Source of the DNA: Rheinheimera sp. MM224
GTDB lineage: Bacteria; Pseudomonadota; Gammaproteobacteria; Enterobacterales; Alteromonadaceae
Reading direction: 5' to 3'
Assembly: GCF_947090785.1 (NCBI RefSeq)
Contig: NZ_OX352320.1
Span: forward strand, 2,108,001-2,172,000
DNA: 64,000 nt
Shown piece by piece: positions 9,981 through 16,102 of the stretch. A program made the translations under genes and the position numbers. Positions within the stretch are counted from its first letter, which is position 1; every line of letters starts with the position of its first letter. Under the pieces are notes generated by a model. The model was not told where the DNA came from. It ran no database searches and was given only the letters and a program-made list of their open reading frames with translations.

Positions 9981-9993
9981 TTGACGTTATCAA
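9981..9993 (+). repeat. 13-bp direct repeat TTGACGTTATCAA, copy 2
   Basis: Second exact copy of the 13-mer, 208 bp before the ATG at 10201 and within the start-less open frame upstream of that gene. It is listed separately because two identical sites in one divergent spacer suggest a looped or cooperative operator rather than chance. Confidence 0.4.
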
Positions 9994-10200
9994 AGCGACG
10001 AAGTTATACGAAAAGAAGAAGGTGTTTGAGTTACTTTGGAATCAGAGCGCGCCTGATTCTACTGGTATTGGCGACCAGTCCTTGTTGGTAGACAGTAGAG
10101 GCAGTGCCAATTCTAGTGTCCCGAACGCTTCAAGCAAAGTAATACAAAACAAGGTACAATCCAAGCCAAAAGAAAGCAAGTTAGACAAAGAAGCGATGTG

Positions 10201-10554
10201 ATGAACGATAAGAAACGCGAGGCCTTGATGAAGTTAAAGCGTCTGATTGATGAACGCAGAAGTCAGATGAATAGCGGTGTTGCTCCTGAAATGTTTCTTG
10301 CTGTCGCTCAGGTTTACGCGTTTTCAAATTCAGATGGGGTTGTGAAGTTTGCACAGTGGGTGCGTGACGTGATTATGTCGACTCGCACTCTTGGTATTGA
10401 TGACGATAGCGTGAAGCCGTTTTTAAAAGAAGCCTATGGTGCGATGGCTTCAAACCCTGAAAAGTATGGCATTTCAGATGAAGTTGCCGATACTATGGAT
10501 GCGCCGCGCGACATCCGCAAAATGGATATTACCGCATTACTTAATGAGCTGTAG
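10201..10554 (+). CDS. small hypothetical protein
   Basis: 117 residues from the ATG at 10201, which overlaps a TGA ending an open upstream frame (TGATG). It is mostly helical and charged: a basic N-terminus (KKREALMKLKRLIDERR), a middle segment with FAQWVRDVI, and an acidic tail ending DITALLNEL. No family was recognised. It sits 7 bp before a second small gene and divergent from the helicase pair, so the four may belong to one system. That link is positional only. Confidence 0.55.
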   Translation: MNDKKREALMKLKRLIDERRSQMNSGVAPEMFLAVAQVYAFSNSDGVVKFAQWVRDVIMSTRTLGIDDDSVKPFLKEAYGAMASNPEKYGISDEVADTMDAPRDIRKMDITALLNEL

Positions 10555-10561
10555 TAGAGCA

Positions 10562-10867
10562 ATGACACCGAATCAGATCAAAAAAATTAGGGTGAATCTG
10601 GAGAGCTCGCTCAAGGCTCGGAACTTGGTGCATTACAACACAATGAAGATGCACAAGGAGTTGGAGCCGTTCTTGGACAATCTGATAGCAGAGTTCGTGC
10701 AGACAGTGGACGAGAGCAGGCATCAGATAGTGGACCATTACTCAAGGCAGCAGATGCCGGACAAGGTGCAGCTGATGAACAATGAGTTTCTGCGAGCCGA
10801 AAACGAAGCACTCAACCAAGTCGCCGAAAGGATAATGGCAATTACCGAATTAAGTCTGGAGAGTTAA
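10562..10867 (+). CDS. small hypothetical helical protein
   Basis: 101 residues from ATG 10562, which lies 7 bp after the stop of the previous small gene. A longer reading from further upstream would overlap that gene. The protein is predicted by eye to be wholly helical with heptad-like spacing (LEPFLDNLIAEFVQTVDE, then NQVAERIMAITEL). No catalytic motif or known domain is seen. Together with the upstream gene it forms a compact two-gene unit. It could be a regulator or adaptor for neighbouring defence genes. Confidence 0.5.
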   Translation: MTPNQIKKIRVNLESSLKARNLVHYNTMKMHKELEPFLDNLIAEFVQTVDESRHQIVDHYSRQQMPDKVQLMNNEFLRAENEALNQVAERIMAITELSLES

Positions 10868-11009
10868 AGCTGTCTGGCTGTTGGGCGTCCACCGCTGAGT
10901 AGAACGTAGCTATACGTTTAGCTTGTCCAAAAGATTACCCTAAACATCGGTGGAGATGGCAAGTTACTGCAATAAAGGCACTAGCTTGTTTAGCAGTTTA
11001 TTTTCTATA
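10868..11009. other. intergenic region, no gene seen
   Basis: Short non-coding spacer between the small-gene pair and the recombinase remnant. It contains a loose inverted repeat (TCCACCG near 10890 and CGGTGGA near 10948) too far apart to be a simple terminator. No RNA gene or attachment-like tRNA sequence was recognised. Confidence 0.3.
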
Positions 11010-11237
11010 CTACAGATGAAACCTTGTTTTGGCCCGAGATTGCGCTAGGGGATTCTTTGAATTGATTGGTCTGCGCCCTTTCCCAGAACGAGGTTTTTTT
11101 AAATAATCCGCTCGGTTAGATGGTTTGTTAAACGACTGCATCGAAGCTCGAGCAGTGTCATGATTCATTACGTTCCATACCAACATCAGCTTCAGCAAAC
11201 AAACCATTGCTCCGTCGCGCACTGGTCTTGTTAACAT
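11010..11237 (-). pseudogene. remnant of a large tyrosine recombinase C-terminus
   Basis: The minus-strand frame begins with TRPVRDGAMVCLLKLMLVW, nearly matching TRPVRDRALVCLLKLLLVW at the extreme C-terminus of the 1074-residue recombinase ending at 19751. The DNA is also alike: roughly 11166-11232 aligns with 19775-19845 and shares an unbroken CGCGCACTGGTCTTGTT. The rest of the recombinase is absent, and this copy runs on for about 45 extra codons. It is read as the decayed end of a related element, marking an older island boundary. It is not expected to make a functional protein. Confidence 0.6.
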
Positions 11238-11357
11238 TAATTGGTACCAAATAACCTGAATTAGTTGAGCGTTTTGGCAAGCAAGATGCAGTTTGTAATG
11301 CGCTGAGAGTGGATTGGCTCTGTAAATCAGTAGATATTAAAAAATTTGGAGGTGTTT
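11238..11357. promoter_or_regulatory. upstream region of the 101-residue gene with strong ribosome site
   Basis: Non-coding spacer ending in GGAGGTG at 11348-11354, placed six bases before the ATG at 11358. The strong site argues for this ATG over a TTG at 11346 that would overlap the ribosome site. Confidence 0.4.
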
Positions 11358-11660
11358 ATGCCATCAATACATTTTGTCGAGCGAGTTAAAAATTACGGTG
11401 TAGCTAATGAACAGACAGGTGAATGGTTCACTGGCAATTGGAGAATTACTTATAAAACTGCCGAAAAGCTTATAGGAGCAGATGTCTATTTGCATTCAGG
11501 ACAGAAGACGCCATCTTTCATTGGCGGGAAAATAATCAGTTTTCGATTGAACCCAACCAATCCTAAAAGAGTTATTTTTCACTTTATCAGGTTGGATAGC
11601 CATGAGGGGGTTGTAACGCCAAAAGAAGGCTGGGGCAATGAGCAAAAGAGAATTTGGGAC
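11358..11660 (+). CDS. small hypothetical protein ending at the IS insertion point
   Basis: 101 residues with a strong GGAGG six bases before the ATG. It is rich in beta-forming segments and aromatic residues (GEWFTGNWRITY, RVIFHFIRL), compatible with a small beta-barrel, but no family was recognised. The stop TAA is made from the TA target duplicate plus the first base of the IS630-type element. Removing the element restores TAG at the same position, so the insertion did not shorten the protein. Its convergent partner on the other side of the IS behaves the same way. Confidence 0.6.
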
Positions 11661-11662
11661 TA

Positions 11663-11679
11663 AATAACTGATCCTAATT
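11663..11679 (+). repeat. IS630 left terminal inverted repeat
   Basis: AATAACTGATCCTAATT; pairs with the inverted sequence at 12801-12816 with one mismatch in the first 12 bases and a one-base offset at the AATT. Confidence 0.75.
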
Positions 11680-12714
11680 GTGATACACCGTCTTCAGCCC
11701 ATGTTTTCCGCCAGGGAACGGAGCTGCCGTTTCCATAAAATGGTCTACCTGCTCCAGTAGTTCATCCATCGTTTTACATCGATGATTGCGGGTAATTGTT
11801 TCATGCAGCGCATGCCAGAGCTTTTCTATTTTGTTATGCCACGGGCTGTAGACCGGTAAAAACAGCAGCTTGAACTTCGGGTTTTCTGCCAGCCACTTTT
11901 GCGTTTTCTTACTCTTGTGAATGATGTAATTATCCACAATAAAGGTCACGCTTTTCGCCCGCCTGTACTGGCCTTTGACCTTCTCCAGTAACTCGATAAA
12001 CAGGTCGCTTGTTTTTCGCTGTCCACCTACATAGCTGATTTGCCCCGTTTGGCTGTGCAGCGCTCCGGCTAAATAGTGTTTCTTGTTTTGTCCTGGTGTC
12101 GCGACTTTACGCTGCTGACCTTTGAGGCCCCATTCCGCTCCAATCTTCGGGTTCAGGTGGATATCCACTTCATCTTCATAAAACACCGGATGGTCGACAC
12201 TGGTGTTGTCCAGCGCTTCTCGCATCGCTGCTAACTTCGCTTCTTTGTCCGGGTCACGTATGTACAGCGTCGGTGCTGCCCGCCGCCAGACAATCCCCAG
12301 CTTTGGTAACCAACGTCTGATAGTGGAGCTATGTACCTTGATGCTGCACAGCTTTCTGAGCAGCAACGCGAACAACTCAGTACTCCAGCGTGAGCGCTGA
12401 TAGCCCAAGGTTCGTGGCGTTTGCTCCAACAACAGTCTCAACACCTTACAAATAAAGGCTTTGGGCTGGCGAACTGGCCTGCCAACTCCTTTTGTTTTCA
12501 AGCCATCAATACCGGCCACTTCGTACCAGGCGAGCCAGCGGTTCACGGAGGAACGCCCCGCCTGAAGCACACGGGCGACTTCAGATTTAGTGGCACCTTT
12601 TAACACCAGAAGAACTGCATTGGCTCTGCGGCATAGGTCTTTATCTCTGGTTTTATGAATGACTTTCTTCAAACGACGGGTTTCAGCGCCATGGAAAAAT
12701 GTTATTTTGTTCAT
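11674..12714 (-). CDS. IS630-family DDE transposase
   Basis: 346 residues from the ATG at 12714; a TTG two codons upstream is less likely. The N-terminal helix-turn-helix resembles IS630/Tc1 transposases (KSEVARVLQAGRSSVNRWL, then GVGRPVRQP). The catalytic core shows D in FYEDEVDIHL, D in FIVDNYIIH and E in SPWHNKIEKLW, the DDE triad. The third-block sequence SPWHNKIEKLW replaces the common SPELNPIE. The frame is complete with intact ends, so the element may still be active. The promoter is likely within the hairpin-rich 12715-12800 segment. Confidence 0.9.
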   Translation of the reverse strand: MNKITFFHGAETRRLKKVIHKTRDKDLCRRANAVLLVLKGATKSEVARVLQAGRSSVNRWLAWYEVAGIDGLKTKGVGRPVRQPKAFICKVLRLLLEQTPRTLGYQRSRWSTELFALLLRKLCSIKVHSSTIRRWLPKLGIVWRRAAPTLYIRDPDKEAKLAAMREALDNTSVDHPVFYEDEVDIHLNPKIGAEWGLKGQQRKVATPGQNKKHYLAGALHSQTGQISYVGGQRKTSDLFIELLEKVKGQYRRAKSVTFIVDNYIIHKSKKTQKWLAENPKFKLLFLPVYSPWHNKIEKLWHALHETITRNHRCKTMDELLEQVDHFMETAAPFPGGKHGLKTVYHN

Positions 12715-12778
12715 ACTCAATGCGGTTAGTGATTTGTGTGGTTTGGCGACTGATCAGATCGCTCAAACCGCATTGAGT
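12715..12778. repeat. 13-bp inverted repeat upstream of the transposase
   Basis: ACTCAATGCGGTT at 12715-12727 and its perfect complement AACCGCATTGAGT at 12766-12778 flank an imperfect palindrome around TGATCA. It lies between the right terminal repeat and the transposase start, so it may be an operator or a transcription-blocking hairpin protecting against read-through from outside. Confidence 0.6.
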
Positions 12779-12800
12779 TCCCGCCTGCAAGTGATCTACT

Positions 12801-12816
12801 AATTGGAACAGTTATT
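12801..12816 (-). repeat. IS630 right terminal inverted repeat
   Basis: Read on the minus strand it is AATAACTGTTCCAATT, matching the left end; directly followed by the TA duplicate and then GC of the interrupted CTAG site. Confidence 0.75.
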
Positions 12817-13028
12817 TAGCTGTCCTTACTTTTCGTATTGGCCAGTGATGTTATCAGCTTAGTGGAGGAGGAACTGTCGCTAACCTCACCTTTAGCCTTT
12901 AAAAATATCCGCATCAATATGCGTAGCATCCTCATACAAATCGCCAAACCTGCTGATGAAACGACCTCAAGTGGTTTGCGGCCTGCGAAATTATCAATGT
13001 TGGTCAGATTTATGGTGCTCCGCTTCAT
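12816..13028 (-). CDS. possible small hypothetical protein converging on the IS
   Basis: 70-codon minus-strand frame whose TAA stop is formed by the right TA duplicate; without the element it would end in TAG at the same codon. The N-terminus MKRSTINLTNIDNFAG and a basic central helix (CMRMLRILMRIFLKAKGE) look protein-like, but there is no strong ribosome site and no family match. The symmetrical placement against the plus-strand gene at 11358 is the best argument that it is real. It could be a chance frame. Confidence 0.35.
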   Translation of the reverse strand: MKRSTINLTNIDNFAGRKPLEVVSSAGLAICMRMLRILMRIFLKAKGEVSDSSSSTKLITSLANTKSKDS

Positions 13029-13092
13029 GTGTTCTTTTGCTTAACGCCAGCCTTTGCGTTGGGCAGCGTAAAGTAGTGCTCAACAGTCTGGT

Positions 13093-13428
13093 TTAAGATT
13101 TTTCGATGTCTCTAAAGAATAATCTTACGTGGCCTATATAGTTTTTTGAGTTTTCAATTATGTGCTCTGGCACTATCAGCTCGTTCCTCGAACGATAGAG
13201 AGGTTCCACCACCATGCCATACAACGCAAGTCTTTGTTGACGGAAGGGAGTTTGTTGCATGATAAATAGTTGTTTAAGTTGTTCTTGAATAGCTTCCCAA
13301 TAGCCTACCGTGCTCACCATCCATTCGTAGGGATCAGCGGAGGGCATCAGCAGGAACTCGTCATACGCCAGCATTTCTTCGCAGCAAATAATAGTCGTGG
13401 CTGTGTGTTGTAGCGGGATTTTGATCAT
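13093..13428 (-). CDS. hypothetical protein, second gene of the pair divergent from the FtsZ-like gene
   Basis: 111 residues, no family recognised. Moderately hydrophobic and aromatic, with a WMVSTVGYWEAIQEQLKQL helix and a C-terminal NYIGHVRLFFRDIEKS. It begins 7 bp after the stop of the 286-residue gene and is surely in its operon. The pair is transcribed away from the tubulin-like/nuclease operon across a 107-bp spacer, so these four genes are proposed to form one unit. No membrane segment or catalytic motif is visible. Confidence 0.6.
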   Translation of the reverse strand: MIKIPLQHTATTIICCEEMLAYDEFLLMPSADPYEWMVSTVGYWEAIQEQLKQLFIMQQTPFRQQRLALYGMVVEPLYRSRNELIVPEHIIENSKNYIGHVRLFFRDIEKS

Positions 13429-13435
13429 GGGCAGA

Positions 13436-14296
13436 TTACTCCTGGTTTTGCTGTGATAAAGAGGTGATTACAGAGTTTAAAGCGCCAAGTTGCTCAGCAG
13501 AAAACAGCTGCTTTAGGTTGTGGTTGGTGCGCAATAGAGTGGCCAGATTGGATAGATTCTCTCGGTCAGACTTCAGCACCAGGTCAAATACTTGTTCGTA
13601 ACGCAGATAAGGCAAGGCTGGCTTGAGCATAGATAGGTCATCGGGTGCCAGAAAAACACAACGGGTAATGATGCGTTGCAGCCATAGGACTTCAGCGTAA
13701 AAAGTCGGCATGACCTCGCACTGACAAAAGGCTAGTGTGTTGAGTACCGGATGTGCTGGTGCTTTGCTGATAATCAACTGAGTGGCCAGATAAAAAAAGG
13801 GCCATAACTCATGAAACTGTTGGCGTTTGTTCTGGCTGTGTTTGGAGCCATTTTCTGTAAAACAGCAGTCACTCGCACTGCTATTAACTTGTTGAAAGAA
13901 GCCTGCTTGCAGCAGGTTCAATAGATCTATGGCTTCATCCAGTGCCTGAGCCGATGCAATGTGCTGCTCTGCAAAGGCCCAGTCTTTTAATTGTTGCTGT
14001 AAAGCCGGGTACGGAAAGTGCAGCCCATCCATGAATACCTTGATACGCTGCTTGTCGTCTTCACTAAAAGCCGACTGGATAAGCTTTAGCTCTTCCTTGG
14101 TCAGCTGACGCTGCAACCGCTCAGTTAAAATACGCAGTATCAGCGACAGTGATGAATAGCCGTGATCCTCTGTACGCACCCTTTCCAAAATAGCCAGCAG
14201 TGATGGGTTCTCCTGGATGTCCCATTCGGCAAAATCCATTGTTATACCGCGATACATTGACTGCAGCATTCCAGCTTCCATACAAAATCCGCACAT
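13436..14296 (-). CDS. hypothetical helical protein with N-terminal CxxC, divergent from the FtsZ-like gene
   Basis: 286 residues of mostly alpha-helical, leucine- and glutamine-rich sequence, with no family recognised. It starts MCGFC; a second cysteine group (SDCCF) occurs near residue 145 and CQC near 213, so metal binding is possible. The ATG at 14296 has GGGAG about nine bases upstream. The C-terminal half contains helical repeats (LSNLATLLRTNHNLKQLF) that could bind a partner. Head-to-head arrangement with the tubulin-like gene suggests shared control. A regulator, adaptor or effector role cannot be chosen from sequence. Confidence 0.65.
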   Translation of the reverse strand: MCGFCMEAGMLQSMYRGITMDFAEWDIQENPSLLAILERVRTEDHGYSSLSLILRILTERLQRQLTKEELKLIQSAFSEDDKQRIKVFMDGLHFPYPALQQQLKDWAFAEQHIASAQALDEAIDLLNLLQAGFFQQVNSSASDCCFTENGSKHSQNKRQQFHELWPFFYLATQLIISKAPAHPVLNTLAFCQCEVMPTFYAEVLWLQRIITRCVFLAPDDLSMLKPALPYLRYEQVFDLVLKSDRENLSNLATLLRTNHNLKQLFSAEQLGALNSVITSLSQQNQE

Positions 14297-14403
14297 AGCC
14301 TTACTCCCACTTCTTGACCTGAACTCAGCTTATCAGTAGGTGCGACGTATTGTGTCGCAGCGCTGACTATAGTGAGCCTTAAGTGCTGATAACGGAGTAA
14401 GAA
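14297..14403. promoter_or_regulatory. divergent promoter region of the tubulin-like system
   Basis: 107-bp spacer between start codons facing opposite ways. It includes GGAG eight bases before the plus-strand ATG. No clear -10/-35 pair or palindrome stood out. Both operons must start transcription here or inside each other. Confidence 0.5.
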
Positions 14404-15378
14404 ATGGAATCATTACCTGTAGTTGCGGTGATAGGGGTTGGTAGTTTGGGCTGTTATATAACCAGTGAAATTGCTTCGCATGGTGTATCAGAGGAAATCG
14501 TAGAAGAATTTTCGTTTGATCCGGTTCGAACAGATATTCACTGTATCTATCTGCATAAAAGTGAAAAAATTCTGCAGCAGGCTGAGCCAGAACTTTGTTT
14601 TCAGTTGAAGCCTGATTCTACAGACGAAAACTACCAGTTGCAAAGCTCGGATTTAGACCGGTTAAAGCAACAACTTCAGCAAGCAGATATGGTGTTTCTT
14701 GTCGGGGCTTTGGGTGGAAACAATGGCGAAACTATTGTGCAGCTTGCCGCCTTGTGTAGCGAATGGAAAATTCCGGCCGTTGGTTTTGTGGTATTACCCT
14801 TTCAATTTGAGGGCAAACCGAAGCTGCACCAGGCCACTATCGATTTAAGCCGGTTAGAGCAGTTATGTAAGGGCGCATTGAGTTTTCCAAACGACAAACT
14901 AAAGCTGGTGCTGGGGGCGCAAGCGCCGCTTGAGCAATCTCTTGATGCCAGTAATAAGTTTCTGGCAAAGCTACTTGCCAAGTTGCATCAGATATTGACG
15001 ACCCCTGGCTATATCAACCTCGATTTTAACGACGTTTTAACTGTGCTTTTGGCTCAGGGGAAAGCGGTGGTCAGCATTACTGAGCTGGCCGTTTCAGAAG
15101 ACAGCCAGAACGTAGACAAAACCATGGAGCAGTTGATTAACGAGGGCATTCAGTGTTCTTTAGCTGATGTTCAGCACATTAATACAGCTACAGCGTTGGT
15201 ATGGTATCTGGAGGCTCCGGCCAATTTCCCGTTGCAGCATTATGTGTTGCTTGGGAATTTAGTGGCGCAACGTTTTCCTTATGCGACAACCATTATCAGT
15301 GGTTTAGATACCAGCAGTGCAGGGTGGTTAAAGCTGACTTTGATTGCGACTGGCATGTCTAAGTCAAAGACTGTTTAG
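14404..15378 (+). CDS. diverged FtsZ/tubulin-fold protein
   Basis: 324 residues that align with FtsZ nearly end to end. The IGVGSLGC loop (10-17) matches FtsZ T1. ADMVFLVGALGGNNGE (94-109) replaces the ADMVFIAAGMGGGTGTG tubulin signature. FQFEGKPKL (133-141), FPNDKL (161-166), PGYINLDFNDV (201-211) and a final ATTIISGLDT...LTLIATGM stretch all have FtsZ counterparts. The T7 acidic residues N205, D207 and D210 are kept, while the Gly-rich nucleotide loops are altered. The C-terminal linker and the FtsA/ZipA-binding tail of true FtsZ are missing, so a cell-division role is unlikely. It is followed 44 bp later by a nuclease-like gene. A polymerising or nucleotide-sensing scaffold in a defence or element-maintenance system is inferred. 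Confidence 0.85.
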   Translation: MESLPVVAVIGVGSLGCYITSEIASHGVSEEIVEEFSFDPVRTDIHCIYLHKSEKILQQAEPELCFQLKPDSTDENYQLQSSDLDRLKQQLQQADMVFLVGALGGNNGETIVQLAALCSEWKIPAVGFVVLPFQFEGKPKLHQATIDLSRLEQLCKGALSFPNDKLKLVLGAQAPLEQSLDASNKFLAKLLAKLHQILTTPGYINLDFNDVLTVLLAQGKAVVSITELAVSEDSQNVDKTMEQLINEGIQCSLADVQHINTATALVWYLEAPANFPLQHYVLLGNLVAQRFPYATTIISGLDTSSAGWLKLTLIATGMSKSKTV

Positions 15379-15422
15379 GAACGAGCGTTAAACACAGTAG
15401 TTTTTAAGAAAAAGGTAGAGCA

Positions 15423-15932
15423 ATGAGTAATATAACTAAAATGATCGAGCATCTTCAATCACCCAAAGAGCTACTTTTAGCCTATGAAGCTATAAAACAA
15501 CGGATGCAGGATTTGGGGTATTCATCAAGCCATACAGATCCGGTAGGCCAGTATGCAGAGCATTTAGTGGCAAAACTTTATTCAGCACAACGCACACGAA
15601 ATGGCACTGCTGGCTGCGATCTGATATCGCATGACAACGTCAGAATTGAAGTGAAAGGCCGGGTTGCACGACGAGATGGTTACGTCCCGAAGACCTACAT
15701 TATGGATTCCAATGTGCAATCCCAATTTGATTACCTGGTCTATATCGTATTTGACAAAAACTATGAGGTTCTTCGTGCTGTTGGCATGACCGTGAATGTG
15801 TTTAAGCAAGTGGCAAACTACGTTGAACATACCAACTCTGCGGGAAAATGGGTGTACAAAGCCAGCGAAAAGAATATGCAACAACCTGGTGTGGATGATT
15901 TAACTCAAGATCTAAGAGAGTTAGGCGAATAG
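15423..15932 (+). CDS. PD-(D/E)XK nuclease-like protein
   Basis: 169 residues. A likely active site is E46 (GQYAEHLVAKL), D66 (GCDLI) and E76-V-K78 (RIEVKGR), the arrangement of PD-(D/E)XK restriction-type nucleases. The 'GCDLI...EVKGR' layout resembles small DUF6998/Mrr-like domains. A hydrophobic strand (QFDYLVYIVFDKNYEVL) follows, as in that fold. An N-terminal helix of ~30 residues may bind a partner. The gene is 44 bp after the tubulin-like gene in the same direction, so they likely act together, with the nuclease as effector. Activity is predicted from motifs only. Confidence 0.75.
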   Translation: MSNITKMIEHLQSPKELLLAYEAIKQRMQDLGYSSSHTDPVGQYAEHLVAKLYSAQRTRNGTAGCDLISHDNVRIEVKGRVARRDGYVPKTYIMDSNVQSQFDYLVYIVFDKNYEVLRAVGMTVNVFKQVANYVEHTNSAGKWVYKASEKNMQQPGVDDLTQDLRELGE

Positions 15933-16102
15933 GCACTAGCTTATTGAAGGCCAGCTGCGTTTCACAATTAGGTGCGTAGCTTGCCCGTAGTTTTAAATCC
16001 GAGACATCCTCTAAAAACTATTGTGCTTAAAACAGGAATTCGTTTATAAGTAAGTTATTGCGAGTATGTCTTTATTCCCCTGCTGTTCATGGAGTGAACT
16101 GG

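Larger units (their letters stand above)
9611..10200. other. long intergenic region between divergent operons
   Basis: About 590 bp between the helicase pair (minus) and two small genes (plus). It contains two copies of the 13-mer TTGACGTTATCAA (see repeats). From about 9964 there is an open plus-strand frame of ~78 codons that ends in TGA at 10199-10201, overlapping the next ATG, but it has no usable ATG start. A 64-codon plus frame at 9718-9912 is unconvincing. The region is probably promoter/operator DNA plus remains of an older gene. Confidence 0.45.
11663..12816 (-). mobile_element. IS630-family insertion sequence with TA target duplication
   Basis: The ends are AATAACTGATCC on the left and AATAACTGTTCC read inward from the right, 11 of 12 identical, flanked by TA at 11661-11662 and 12817-12818. 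TA duplication and a single DDE transposase are typical of IS630. Reconstructing the empty site gives CTAG, the overlapping stop codons of two convergent genes. The transposase occupies almost the whole element, and its stop codon lies in the left terminal repeat. Confidence 0.85.

Noticed and set aside
13042-13070. GCTTAAC ... GTTGGGC pair resembling integron attC core sites
   Set aside because: Spacing is only 12 bases, far shorter than real attC sites, with no integrase gene or cassette array; treated as a chance hairpin.
14404-15378. ThiF/MoeB-like or short-chain dehydrogenase identity suggested by the N-terminal GVGSLG loop
   Set aside because: The order FEGK, PNDKL, NLDFNDV and the final ATG strand follows FtsZ along the whole protein, which those families do not.
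10976-15943. 12-mer AGGCACTAGCTT present near 10976 and 15931, considered as element ends
   Set aside because: Twelve-base matches are expected by chance in a 64-kb window and no further flanking similarity was found.
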